A DNA stretch of 11,427 nt from Rickettsiales bacterium (GTDB lineage: Bacteria; Pseudomonadota; Alphaproteobacteria; Rickettsiales; UBA3002). A program made the position numbers and the translations under genes. The DNA is taken from assembly GCA_947441895.1 (NCBI GenBank), contig CANEUT010000039.1, positions 1 to 11,427 of the forward strand, in the 5' to 3' direction. The notes below the pieces were generated by a model. The model worked only from the letters and a program-made list of their open reading frames with translations, was not told the DNA's origin and made no database searches. Below, piece by piece: positions 1 to 7,088 of this stretch. The stretch's first letter is position 1. Each line of letters starts with the position of its first letter.

Positions 1-51
1 AAGGCAGAAGAAGCGCCACTCACTCCCACGGCAAGTGCCCTCATTCCCTAG
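1..51 (+). CDS. Possible 3' end of a + strand gene (C-terminal tail only)
   Basis: From base 1, frame 1 is open for 16 codons (reading KAEEAPLTPTASALIP) and stops with TAG at 49-51. That is two bases before the end of the convergent aminopeptidase gene. The composition (charged start, then Ala/Pro/Thr) is credible for a protein tail, but frames 2 and 3 are also open over this short stretch. No function can be assigned. The upstream sequence would settle it. Confidence 0.25.
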   Translation, partial: KAEEAPLTPTASALIP

Positions 52-53
52 CG

Positions 54-1889
54 CTAAATTGCCCGCGTCGCCTGCTCTAACCAACGGCGCTCTTCATGGG
101 TCAGTTGCGCTTCGTGGGTTTTATAGACGCGTGCGTGATATTGGTTCAGCCAGTTGCGCTCATCAATCGTCAGCATGCTCACATCCACCAGTCGCGTATC
201 AATCGGCGCCAACGTCAGCGTTTCAAAGCCGAGCATTTTTTTGCCATCCCGCGTTTCGCCGCGCTTCACCACCGCAACCAAACTTTCAATGCGAATGCCA
301 TAGTGACCGGCGGCGTAATAGCCCGGCTCATTCGAGATAATCATGCCTTCCACCAGCGCATTGCTGCTGCCTTTTTTGCTGATGCGCTGCGGCCCTTCAT
401 GCACGCACAAATAAGCGCCCACGCCATGGCCGGTACCGTGGTCATAATCCAGCCCCACGGCCCATAAATGCTGCCGCGCCAACACGTCGAGCTGAATGCC
501 CGATGTGCCTTCGGGAAACGTGGCCGAACCAAGGGCGATATGGCCCTTCAGCACGCGGGTGAAGTGATCTTTCATGGCCGGAGTGGGCACACCCACCGCA
601 ATAGTGCGGGTGACATCCGTCGTGCCATCCGGGTATTGCCCGCCTGAATCAAGCAGAAATAATTCACCCAGATTCGCACGGCGATTGCTAGATTCATCGG
701 CCCGGTAATGCACAATGGCCCCGTTGGGCCCGCTGCCGGCGATGGTGGCAAAGCTTGGTTCGCGGAAAGCATTATCGAGCGCACGGAATTTTTCTAACTT
801 CTCCACCACCTGCAATTCAGTGGGCAGGCGCTTGGCGACCACTTCATCATCGAACCAGCACAAAAAGCGGCTGAGGGCCAACCCATCACGCACATGGGCA
901 TTGCGAATGCCTGCCAGCTCCACCTCGTTCTTCGCGGCTTTGGGGGCGAGCGTTGGGTCATCGGCCAGCACCACTTCCCACCCATTTTTTTCGGCCAACG
1001 CAAACCAGCCATGGGTGGTGCTGCTGGCATCCATCATCACCCGTGCGCCGCTGGCGATGTTCGCTATTTTTCCCGCGAACACTTCGCTAACGTCGCGCGT
1101 TTCGATGGTGTTATCAGCAAAATAACGCGTCAATTCAACATTGAACGAACGTGCATATGAATAAAGGATAGATTTTCCATCACTCTGTAAAATAAGGTAA
1201 CTTAGCAGCAATGGATTGAAAGAAATGTCAGCACCACGAATATTCAGCAGCCAGTTCACCCCATCGGGCTGGGCCAGAATCAGCCTATCAATTTTTTGCT
1301 TTGTCATCTCACGCAGCAGGTCGTTCCGTTTTTGCGCATAGGTGGCGCCAGCATATTCCAGCGGATGAAGATTGGCTTCACCATGCGGCAGCGATGGACG
1401 ATTTTCCCATACGCCATCGACGAGATTTTTCTCAACCGCTTTCCATGTAACGGGCAAATGCGCCGTCGCTTTTTTCCAGCGCGTTAGCTGCTCGTGCCCA
1501 ATCAGCCATGCGTCAAAACCAACGGTGATGGGCTGCTTGGCAACGCTCGTAAGCCACACCCCCAGCGTTACATCACCACTGTTGATGACTTCGAAGAATG
1601 ATGAATCAACCTGTTTGGCAGCCTGTAACGTATAGCGGCCATCGACCATCAGCACGTGGCATTGATGCGTGTGCGGCGTGCCCCAAAAAATGCCGAGCCC
1701 GGCTGATCCATGAAAGCCGGTGAGATGCGATAAGCGCGCGGCAGAATCATGCACATATTCGCTCATGAATTCGTCCCCCATCGGCACCAAATACAGGTCG
1801 CAGCCGGCGGCAGAAATGGTTTCACTGAATTGCGCCAAAAGCGGCACATTGGTTGATGGTGTGGGTGATTGCATGCTTGTGTTTGCCAT
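54..1889 (-). CDS. pepP: Xaa-Pro aminopeptidase (aminopeptidase P, M24B family, long three-domain form)
   Basis: This metallopeptidase removes an N-terminal residue that precedes proline, and is probably cytosolic because no signal peptide is seen. At 611 residues it matches the long form with two creatinase-like N-terminal domains and a C-terminal pita-bread catalytic domain, not the ~440-residue E. coli type. The metal site is visible: Asp414 in LLDSGGQY, Asp425 in DGTTDVTRT, His488 in GTGHGVG, Glu521 in SNEPGYY and Glu535 in GIRIESL. Supporting histidines are His394 (IVHYRAD) and His497 (VHEGP). The ATG at 1889 is preceded by AGAAGG a few bases upstream, a good ribosome site; Met6 is an alternative start. 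The gene is divergent from the substrate-binding protein gene across 92 bases. The family is clear; the exact subfamily symbol (pepP or app) is less so. Confidence 0.95.
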   Translation of the reverse strand: MANTSMQSPTPSTNVPLLAQFSETISAAGCDLYLVPMGDEFMSEYVHDSAARLSHLTGFHGSAGLGIFWGTPHTHQCHVLMVDGRYTLQAAKQVDSSFFEVINSGDVTLGVWLTSVAKQPITVGFDAWLIGHEQLTRWKKATAHLPVTWKAVEKNLVDGVWENRPSLPHGEANLHPLEYAGATYAQKRNDLLREMTKQKIDRLILAQPDGVNWLLNIRGADISFNPLLLSYLILQSDGKSILYSYARSFNVELTRYFADNTIETRDVSEVFAGKIANIASGARVMMDASSTTHGWFALAEKNGWEVVLADDPTLAPKAAKNEVELAGIRNAHVRDGLALSRFLCWFDDEVVAKRLPTELQVVEKLEKFRALDNAFREPSFATIAGSGPNGAIVHYRADESSNRRANLGELFLLDSGGQYPDGTTDVTRTIAVGVPTPAMKDHFTRVLKGHIALGSATFPEGTSGIQLDVLARQHLWAVGLDYDHGTGHGVGAYLCVHEGPQRISKKGSSNALVEGMIISNEPGYYAAGHYGIRIESLVAVVKRGETRDGKKMLGFETLTLAPIDTRLVDVSMLTIDERNWLNQYHARVYKTHEAQLTHEERRWLEQATRAI

Positions 1890-1941
1890 GGGCCTTCTAT
1901 ATCAATAAAAAAGAATATCAAAAACCAGTCTTTCATATTAC

Positions 1942-1963
1942 CGAGCGCCATACAAGGTGCTCG
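1942..1963 (+). promoter_or_regulatory. Short inverted repeat in the leader of the BMP-family gene
   Basis: CGAGCGCC (1942-1949) and GGTGCTCG (1956-1963) form an 8-base inverted repeat with one G-T wobble around a six-base spacer. It lies 18 bases before the ATG at 1982, between the divergent aminopeptidase and BMP genes. It could be an operator or an RNA hairpin near the ribosome site. No known regulator motif is recognised. Confidence 0.3.
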
Positions 1964-1981
1964 TTCGCGCACGGAGACATA

Positions 1982-3046
1982 ATGCTCAATCATTTTTCGT
2001 TCCTTGCCATACGATTCGTACGATTGGCCATGTGCGCACTTGCTCTTTCCGCATCCATTGCTCATGCCGCACCAGCGCCCGAATCCGATCTTCCGCCGAC
2101 TGCTTCCACCGCGGAACAACAGCGTTTTCAACCCGCCATTGTTTATCTTTATTCGAAAGATGGTGCCGATCGTTCGTTTATTGATGCGGCGCTGGCGGGT
2201 GTAAAAAAAGCCGCAGGTGAATATCAGTTAAAAATTCCTGAGTTCCGCATGAATAGCCAAGAAAATATTACGGCGGTGCTAAAGCGCGCGGCCGATTCGG
2301 GCGCCAACCCAATTATTGCGCTTGGCTATCAGAACGTCATGCCGGTGCTGAATATTGCCGAACGCTACCCCAACACCCATTTCACAGTGATTGATGGGCT
2401 GGTGCCGCCGCTTTACCCCAATGTGCAATCCATTCTCTTCAAAGATCATGAAGGCGCATTTTTGGTTGGTTTGATTGCTGGAAAAACAGCAAAATCGGGC
2501 CATGTTGGTTTTATTGGTGGCATGGATGTGCCACTGATTCGTAATTTTGCCCATGGTTACGCGCAAGGGGTGCGCTATGCCAACCCCTCAGCTGAAATTG
2601 ACACTGAAATGGTGGGCACCACCCCCGAAGCATGGAGCGACCCTGATAAAGCCCATGCACTTGCCGTTGCACAATTCAATAAAGGTGCCGAAGTGATTTT
2701 TGCCGCTGCCGGTGGGTCTGGCGTGGGAGTTTTGAAAGCCGCTAGTGAAACAAAGAAGCTCGCCATTGGGGTCGATATTAACCAGAATGGCCTTTTCCCC
2801 CACCACGTGCTCACCTCGTTGGTAAAACGGGTGGATGTTGCGGTCTATAACGCGCTGAGAACAAGCCGCGACGGTAAGTGGAGCGCGGGTATTAAATATT
2901 TAGGCATTACTGAAGGTGCGCTGGATTACGCCATTGATCAGCATAACCGCGATTTATTGCCCATGAAGGTGATTGAAGACGTGGCGATGGCCAAAGAACG
3001 AATCATCAATGGCATTATTGTGGTGGAAGCCTACGCACCGAAATAG
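1982..3046 (+). CDS. BMP/Med/PnrA-like periplasmic substrate-binding protein
   Basis: Predicted extracytoplasmic binding protein of the basic membrane protein family (Bmp/Med/TmpC/PnrA). Characterised members bind nucleosides for ABC importers; the ligand here is inferred, not shown. The ATG at 1982 gives 354 residues and follows GGAGA at 1973-1977. The frame opens earlier (1853), but that would extend into the aminopeptidase gene. Residues 1-29 form a signal peptide with a hydrophobic core and a likely cleavage after AHA. Cys18 is not in a proper lipobox, so a soluble periplasmic protein is more likely than a lipoprotein. Family hallmarks are GAFLVGLIAG (158-167), HVGFIGGMDVP (174-184), FAHGYAQGVRYANP (189-202) and IGVDINQN (262-269). 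No ABC permease or ATPase gene lies beside it in this window. Confidence 0.88.
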   Translation: MLNHFSFLAIRFVRLAMCALALSASIAHAAPAPESDLPPTASTAEQQRFQPAIVYLYSKDGADRSFIDAALAGVKKAAGEYQLKIPEFRMNSQENITAVLKRAADSGANPIIALGYQNVMPVLNIAERYPNTHFTVIDGLVPPLYPNVQSILFKDHEGAFLVGLIAGKTAKSGHVGFIGGMDVPLIRNFAHGYAQGVRYANPSAEIDTEMVGTTPEAWSDPDKAHALAVAQFNKGAEVIFAAAGGSGVGVLKAASETKKLAIGVDINQNGLFPHHVLTSLVKRVDVAVYNALRTSRDGKWSAGIKYLGITEGALDYAIDQHNRDLLPMKVIEDVAMAKERIINGIIVVEAYAPK

Positions 3047-3054
3047 TTTTGATT

Positions 3055-3087
3055 TGCCAAAATTTGTCTCCTGACAAAATTTTGGCA
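3055..3087 (+). terminator. Inverted repeat just after the BMP gene, possible terminator
   Basis: TGCCAAAATTTGTC (3055-3068) and GACAAAATTTTGGCA (3073-3087) pair almost perfectly with one bulged base and a four-base loop, starting nine bases after the stop codon at 3046. The position suits a transcript end. The stem is AT-rich and no T run follows, so it is not a textbook Rho-independent terminator. Confidence 0.35.
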
Positions 3088-3195
3088 CAGCTCCGCTGGC
3101 TAATGGCTCGCTCGCCCAACTCGCTTATTGTTTTTAGATTTATGCGTAGCGCTTTATGGCGCGAGCCGCGTTAGCGCGGGGGTAAGCGGCAGCGT
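3088..3195. other. Gene-free spacer with small GC-rich palindromes
   Basis: No credible gene is seen between the BMP gene and hemB. The stretch contains CCGCG-TTAG-CGCGG (3166-3179) and several near-repeats of GCTCGC and AGCGC. It resembles a decayed dispersed repeat, but only one copy is present in this window. Confidence 0.25.
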
Positions 3196-3213
3196 AGGGG
3201 GCTGAGGCCCCCT
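3196..3213. terminator. GC-rich hairpin at the hemB 3' end
   Basis: AGGGGGC-TGAG-GCCCCCT is a perfect 7-bp stem with a four-base loop that overlaps the hemB stop codon (3212-3214 on the - strand). No T run follows on the - strand; a weak TATTT follows on the + strand. It may stop transcription from either side or protect the mRNA 3' end. Confidence 0.35.
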
Positions 3214-4222
3214 ATTTCATGGATGATTTCAACCACTCGGCAACATCACGTGCGGCATAGGTTAAAATAGCCGTTGCACCGGCACGCTTCATGGAAAGCA
3301 GCGTTTCAAGCGTCACTGCTTTTTCATCAATCAACCCTTGCGTAGCGGCGGCTTTGATCATGGCGTATTCACCACTCACGTGATAGGCAAACACCGGCAC
3401 ATCCGCCATGTCTTTCACACGGGCGATGATATCTAAATAAATCGTCGCGGGCTTCACCATCACCATGTCGGCACCTTCAGCAATATCGAGTGCTACTTCG
3501 CGCAGCGCCTCGGTGGCATTCGCCGGATTCATTTGGTAGGTGCGTTTATCGGCCTTGCCCAAATTATTTGCCGATCCGACCGCTGCACGAAAGGGACCAT
3601 AAAGCGCCGAGGCATATTTCGCGGCATAAGCCAAAATCATGGTTTTTTGATATCCGGCCGCATCCAGCGCATCACGAATTTCGCCCACGCGACCATCCAT
3701 CATGTCGCTCGGCGCCACCATATCGGCACCCGCTTCCGCCAGCACCAATGCTTGTTTGCACAGAATTTCTACGGTGGCGTCGTTCACCACATCACCATCA
3801 TCACCCAACACACCATCATGCCCATGGATGGTGTAAGGATCGAGCGCCACATCGGCAATGATGCCAATTTCGGGCACCGCTTTTTTCACCGCGCGAATGG
3901 CGGTGCACACCAAATTATTCGCCTTTAGCGCTTCACGAGCATCCTCGGTTTTTTTATTGACCGGGGTTACCGGAAACAGTGCGATCGCCGGAATACCAAG
4001 ATCTGCAGCCTCGCGTGCCGCTTTCACCACATCATCAACCGAGAGGCGCGACACGCCGGGCAACCCATCAATAGGGCTCACCAGCCCCTCGCCCTCTTGC
4101 ACGAATAATGGCCAAATCAAATCCGCCGCACTCAGCGCATGCTCGGCCACCAGTGACCGAATCCACGGTGCTTGACGCAAACGGCGTGGGCGAATGGGAA
4201 TGTTGAGTGGGTTTTGGCTCAT
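3212..4222 (-). CDS. hemB: Porphobilinogen synthase (delta-aminolevulinic acid dehydratase)
   Basis: This enzyme condenses two 5-aminolevulinate molecules into porphobilinogen, the second common step of haem synthesis, in the cytosol. With the ATG at 4222 the protein has 336 residues, the usual length. The two Schiff-base lysines are in YAAKYAS (Lys202) and MVMVKPATIYLD (Lys257). The metal region reads DVALDPYTIHGHDG, so the three zinc-binding cysteines of the E. coli type are Ala, Asp and Asp; this is the zinc-independent form common in alphaproteobacteria. A GTG at 4258 would add 12 residues but has no ribosome site, while the ATG has a weak GTGAG upstream. The gene follows the membrane protein gene ending at 4273 on the same strand with a 50-base gap, so co-transcription is possible. 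Confidence 0.96.
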   Translation of the reverse strand: MSQNPLNIPIRPRRLRQAPWIRSLVAEHALSAADLIWPLFVQEGEGLVSPIDGLPGVSRLSVDDVVKAAREAADLGIPAIALFPVTPVNKKTEDAREALKANNLVCTAIRAVKKAVPEIGIIADVALDPYTIHGHDGVLGDDGDVVNDATVEILCKQALVLAEAGADMVAPSDMMDGRVGEIRDALDAAGYQKTMILAYAAKYASALYGPFRAAVGSANNLGKADKRTYQMNPANATEALREVALDIAEGADMVMVKPATIYLDIIARVKDMADVPVFAYHVSGEYAMIKAAATQGLIDEKAVTLETLLSMKRAGATAILTYAARDVAEWLKSSMK

Positions 4223-4272
4223 GCGCGTCTCACTAGCCGCTTTGGTGCCATTTGTCACGCATTGGCGTGCGG

Positions 4273-5427
4273 TTAGGCGTGGCGCTCGTATCCTGATGTT
4301 GCCACAACACGTTCTTCGGATGTTTTATGAACAGTATTCACCATGGTTTGCGGCGTATCCGATGAAATTTGCGGTGCGGGAGCTACATCACTCGCATGGT
4401 CGCTCTTGCTAGGCTTTGCGGCAGGCCGACCAGCAATACCCAAAAACGCACTAAATAAATTACCCCACTGACCAAATGGATAGGCAATATCGTTACGTTT
4501 CTCAGGCAGGGTAAGCCCAGCGAATTGAGCGTCATAGGCCCTTACTGCCGCTGGTCCCGTGCGATGCACTTTGCGTAAACCCAACCAAATGGTTTCCGGA
4601 TGTCCTTCGCGTAGCGCCTTCCCGGCCCCCTCAAAATAAGCGGGCGTTTTTTTCATGTCCGCCACCAGCGGATGTTTAAATCCTGGTTTGAAATTTATGG
4701 ATTCATTCGTGCCTGTTAGAATTGCCGGCAGGCGCGAAAGCCATGCGAACGTGAACAGACTTTGCGCCGCTGTCGCATCTTTTACATAGGCCAGTAACGC
4801 ACCACCAACAGCCAATGTGGTGCCCACATATAATTCTGATTTATGCACACCACCCGGCTGACTAAGCGCCGAAGTCACTGCCATCACACCGCTGGTGCCC
4901 GCCAAAACGCCAACCGTCTGGCGCGAATGATGAACCGGATCGAACGCTTCTTTGGTGCGCTCAACCATATATTCCGGTAGCGACATTTTATCATAGCGGG
5001 TAAGGTCTTCGGGCTTTTCTTCCTTGCGTTTGAAAATAGCTCCAAACGCAAAGCTTGTCATGGCGGTTAATAAATAAACCAACCGCATCATGTGCCAGCC
5101 TGGTTTTTTTATAACCTTACTCTTGAGTAGCTCTTCGGTTTTTTTCGCCAGCGCCTCACCCTTAAAACCCGACTCTTTCAGTAACTCAATTTGCTGGGTA
5201 TAGATTTTTTCAGAAATCTGTTTACCGCGATAACCCGAAAACAGCATGGAGCCTGTAAAAAACATAAGGCCCGCATTCGAAATCTGCGTGGCATTATCCA
5301 GAATAGGCTTGGGAATCATTTTTCGCCAACCTGTGGGTTCAGGCGCAGCTTTGTTCGCGTCGGGCGATTCAATCGCCGCGACTTTCATCAATGTTTCGGT
5401 TTTCTCTTTTTCAGCAGATTCAGTCAT
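4273..5427 (-). CDS. Unrecognised multi-pass membrane protein (384 aa)
   Basis: I do not recognise the family. The N-terminus is charged and polar (1-45) with no signal peptide. Likely membrane segments are about 50-65, 114-132, 171-189 and 199-215, with a weaker one near 224-237. A Lys/Glu-rich, probably helical region (70-105) lies between the first two. The C-terminal ~50 residues (from 335) are Ala/Pro/Ser/Thr-rich and probably disordered. A GWHMMRL motif (110-116) starts the second membrane segment; the upstream neighbour has GRNMMRL at the equivalent place. The ATG at 5427 has no clear ribosome site, and an overlapping ATG nine bases upstream stops after two codons. It lies 75 bases downstream of the 452-residue membrane protein gene and 50 bases upstream of hemB, so the three may form one leftward unit. 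The coding call is firm; the function is unknown. Confidence 0.85.
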   Translation of the reverse strand: MTESAEKEKTETLMKVAAIESPDANKAAPEPTGWRKMIPKPILDNATQISNAGLMFFTGSMLFSGYRGKQISEKIYTQQIELLKESGFKGEALAKKTEELLKSKVIKKPGWHMMRLVYLLTAMTSFAFGAIFKRKEEKPEDLTRYDKMSLPEYMVERTKEAFDPVHHSRQTVGVLAGTSGVMAVTSALSQPGGVHKSELYVGTTLAVGGALLAYVKDATAAQSLFTFAWLSRLPAILTGTNESINFKPGFKHPLVADMKKTPAYFEGAGKALREGHPETIWLGLRKVHRTGPAAVRAYDAQFAGLTLPEKRNDIAYPFGQWGNLFSAFLGIAGRPAAKPSKSDHASDVAPAPQISSDTPQTMVNTVHKTSEERVVATSGYERHA

Positions 5428-5502
5428 GCTTGCATTTTATCATAATGCCCGCTGCATTATGATGACGGTTGTATGAATTTATACCGATATGTGGATAAAA
5501 AA

Positions 5503-6861
5503 TTAAGCCACGCGCCCTTGCGATTGCTCTTTCGCGTTCAAACGCTCCAGCAATGCCGCATGATTTTTTTGTTGTTCGGGCGTCGCCGATTGTGCGCTGT
5601 CACCCTTTTGCAGATGGGTGAAGAATTTATCATACCAACTGCCCCACGCATCGGTTGCGGCCCACAGGACGCCGAAGGTTGATGTGGCAAGCCCCTCGCG
5701 CCACGCATTGCCGCCAAATAGTTTCATGTGCTTGCCAACGGTGTTGATTTCATTCGTCACGGGGCGCATTGGGCCACCGCCCACCACATACATGCTGCGC
5801 TTCATGACCGCATAACCGGCAATGCCCACGGCAACTGGCAACACACGACGGAAAATGAGACGTGGCAGACCCGGGTCTTCGGTGAAGAAAGCATGTTTAG
5901 GTTTTTCAGGCTGCATGTGCGCAGGCGCAAGATTGCCTTTTTCATCTTTCTTAGGTGGCGCGCCAACGGTTACATCATCGGGCTTATTAATCAGGCTGTT
6001 CACATTGCCTTTCCAAGTGCCCTCGCGCAATTTCACATCTTTCTGAATGCGCTCGTCCACTTCAAAAAACGTACTATAGGCAATGGTCCAAATAGCTGCT
6101 TGCTGAAGCAATTTCGAAGGCCGCCCAAGCACGCGGCCAATGGCCGTTGTAAATTTTTCATTCGGAAGCTTTTTATAGGGCGTGGTGTGCTGAACGTTGG
6201 CACCAATAAACCCAAGCGTCAGCGCTGCCCAAAAGGTACCAACGGCTTCAGCCTTCCAGTTGACCTTGGCCATATCTTTAACGGTCTGGAACCAATTTTT
6301 TGTTTCACGCTTGGTATCTTCTTCGGTGTTGTTTTCATCCATCACCTTGTCGCGCACACCCTTCACCAACCCTCCGGTGAAGCGGAACATGCTAAAGGCC
6401 AAACCAATTTGCAGCGCGGCATTCAGCGGCGAATTAGCTAAACGCATCATATTGCGGCCGGTGACGCCTTTAAGGCCGGGTTCATGAATCGCTTCCCGCG
6501 CGCCTTTTTCAAACACGTCGATGGCTTTTAAGCCAGCCCCCGCCCCGCCCGATTTCATTTCTTTATAAAATAATTCCTGGCCTTTTTCATTCAGCCCCAT
6601 GCGCACACCGGCTTTGCTGAGCAAGCCGAAGGCGTGATGGAAAAATGCCATGCCAAAACCGTAAGGAATGGTGGCCAGTGTCGAACGGGCGAACTGATAG
6701 CCAAAATAGCTCAGCGGTTCTTTGGTGAAATTACGGTGTTTATGCAGCCACGCACCGGCTGATTGCGACTCATTATTTTGCGGCGAAACAGTAGGCGCAG
6801 CAACGGGTTGCCCTGCTGGCATATCGCGTAACTGGTCCCTGTTTTGCACCATTTCGGTCAT
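5503..6861 (-). CDS. Unrecognised membrane protein (452 aa), possible distant paralogue of its downstream neighbour
   Basis: No known family is recognised. I chose the ATG at 6861 because GTGGAA sits just upstream and the resulting start (MTEMVQNRDQ) resembles the MTES start of the next gene; the frame also opens at 6918, adding 19 residues. A Gln/Pro/Ser-rich polar stretch (1-45) comes first. Probable membrane segments are about 59-82, 147-166, 205-223, 252-266 and 336-353, with a weak one near 391-402. A charged, apparently soluble loop rich in Lys, Asp and Pro covers 268-332. GRNMMRL (135-141) precedes the second segment. The C-terminus (418-452) is Gln/Ala-rich and possibly coiled. There is no signal peptide or catalytic motif. 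It is divergent from trpS and leads the leftward cluster ending in hemB. An inner-membrane structural or scaffold role is possible but is only a guess. Confidence 0.85.
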   Translation of the reverse strand: MTEMVQNRDQLRDMPAGQPVAAPTVSPQNNESQSAGAWLHKHRNFTKEPLSYFGYQFARSTLATIPYGFGMAFFHHAFGLLSKAGVRMGLNEKGQELFYKEMKSGGAGAGLKAIDVFEKGAREAIHEPGLKGVTGRNMMRLANSPLNAALQIGLAFSMFRFTGGLVKGVRDKVMDENNTEEDTKRETKNWFQTVKDMAKVNWKAEAVGTFWAALTLGFIGANVQHTTPYKKLPNEKFTTAIGRVLGRPSKLLQQAAIWTIAYSTFFEVDERIQKDVKLREGTWKGNVNSLINKPDDVTVGAPPKKDEKGNLAPAHMQPEKPKHAFFTEDPGLPRLIFRRVLPVAVGIAGYAVMKRSMYVVGGGPMRPVTNEINTVGKHMKLFGGNAWREGLATSTFGVLWAATDAWGSWYDKFFTHLQKGDSAQSATPEQQKNHAALLERLNAKEQSQGRVA

Positions 6862-6967
6862 AGTTTTTTCCACGATCAGCATACCACAGGCGGGGTTTGC
6901 AGAATGTGACAGTTCCATGAATTTGTTGGGTTTTTGTGCATTGCAAAACAGGTGACAAGCCCTGCTT

Positions 6968-6978
6968 TGTGCTATTAA
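6968..6978 (+). promoter_or_regulatory. Candidate extended -10 promoter element for trpS
   Basis: TGC-TATTAA (6970-6978) matches an extended -10 element (TGn plus a TATAAT-like hexamer). A weak -35 (GTGACA, 6952-6957) lies 15 bases upstream. The predicted transcript would begin at about 6985, where the palindromic repeat begins, which would place the repeat in the trpS leader. This is sequence matching only. Confidence 0.3.
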
Positions 6979-6984
6979 AACACC

Positions 6985-7066
6985 GTCATCCCCGCGCAGG
7001 CGGGGATCCAGTTGCCATCCGCTATTTACTTGAAATAAGCTGGATTCCCGCCTACGCGGGAATGAC
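6985..7066. repeat. Palindromic repeat, GTCATCCCCGC...GCGGGAATGAC type
   Basis: An 82-base inverted repeat. The 27-base outer arms (6985-7011 and 7040-7066) differ at three positions. Each arm is itself a hairpin: ATCCCCGC-GCAG-GCGGGGAT (6988-7007) and ATTCCCGC-CTAC-GCGGGAAT (7044-7063), both perfect 8-bp stems. It sits 22 bases before the trpS ATG. Elements of this sort, with GTCAT...ATGAC ends, are dispersed in many proteobacterial genomes and resemble small non-autonomous palindromic units. No gene is inside it. Confidence 0.85.
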
Positions 7067-7088
7067 GATTACGTTTTGAGGAAAAAAC

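Noticed and set aside
1853..1981. Upstream extension of the BMP-family protein by 43 residues
   Set aside because: It would overlap the start of the divergent aminopeptidase gene and bury the signal peptide; the ATG at 1982 has a good ribosome site.
5728..6441. Long open frame of 237 codons on the + strand
   Set aside because: It lies entirely antisense to the 452-residue membrane protein gene, has no ribosome site, and its His/Phe/Arg-rich translation looks like a reverse-strand shadow.
6861..6918. Longer start (6918) for the 452-residue membrane protein
   Set aside because: The extra 19 residues have no ribosome site, whereas the ATG at 6861 has GTGGAA upstream and gives an N-terminus like its neighbour's.
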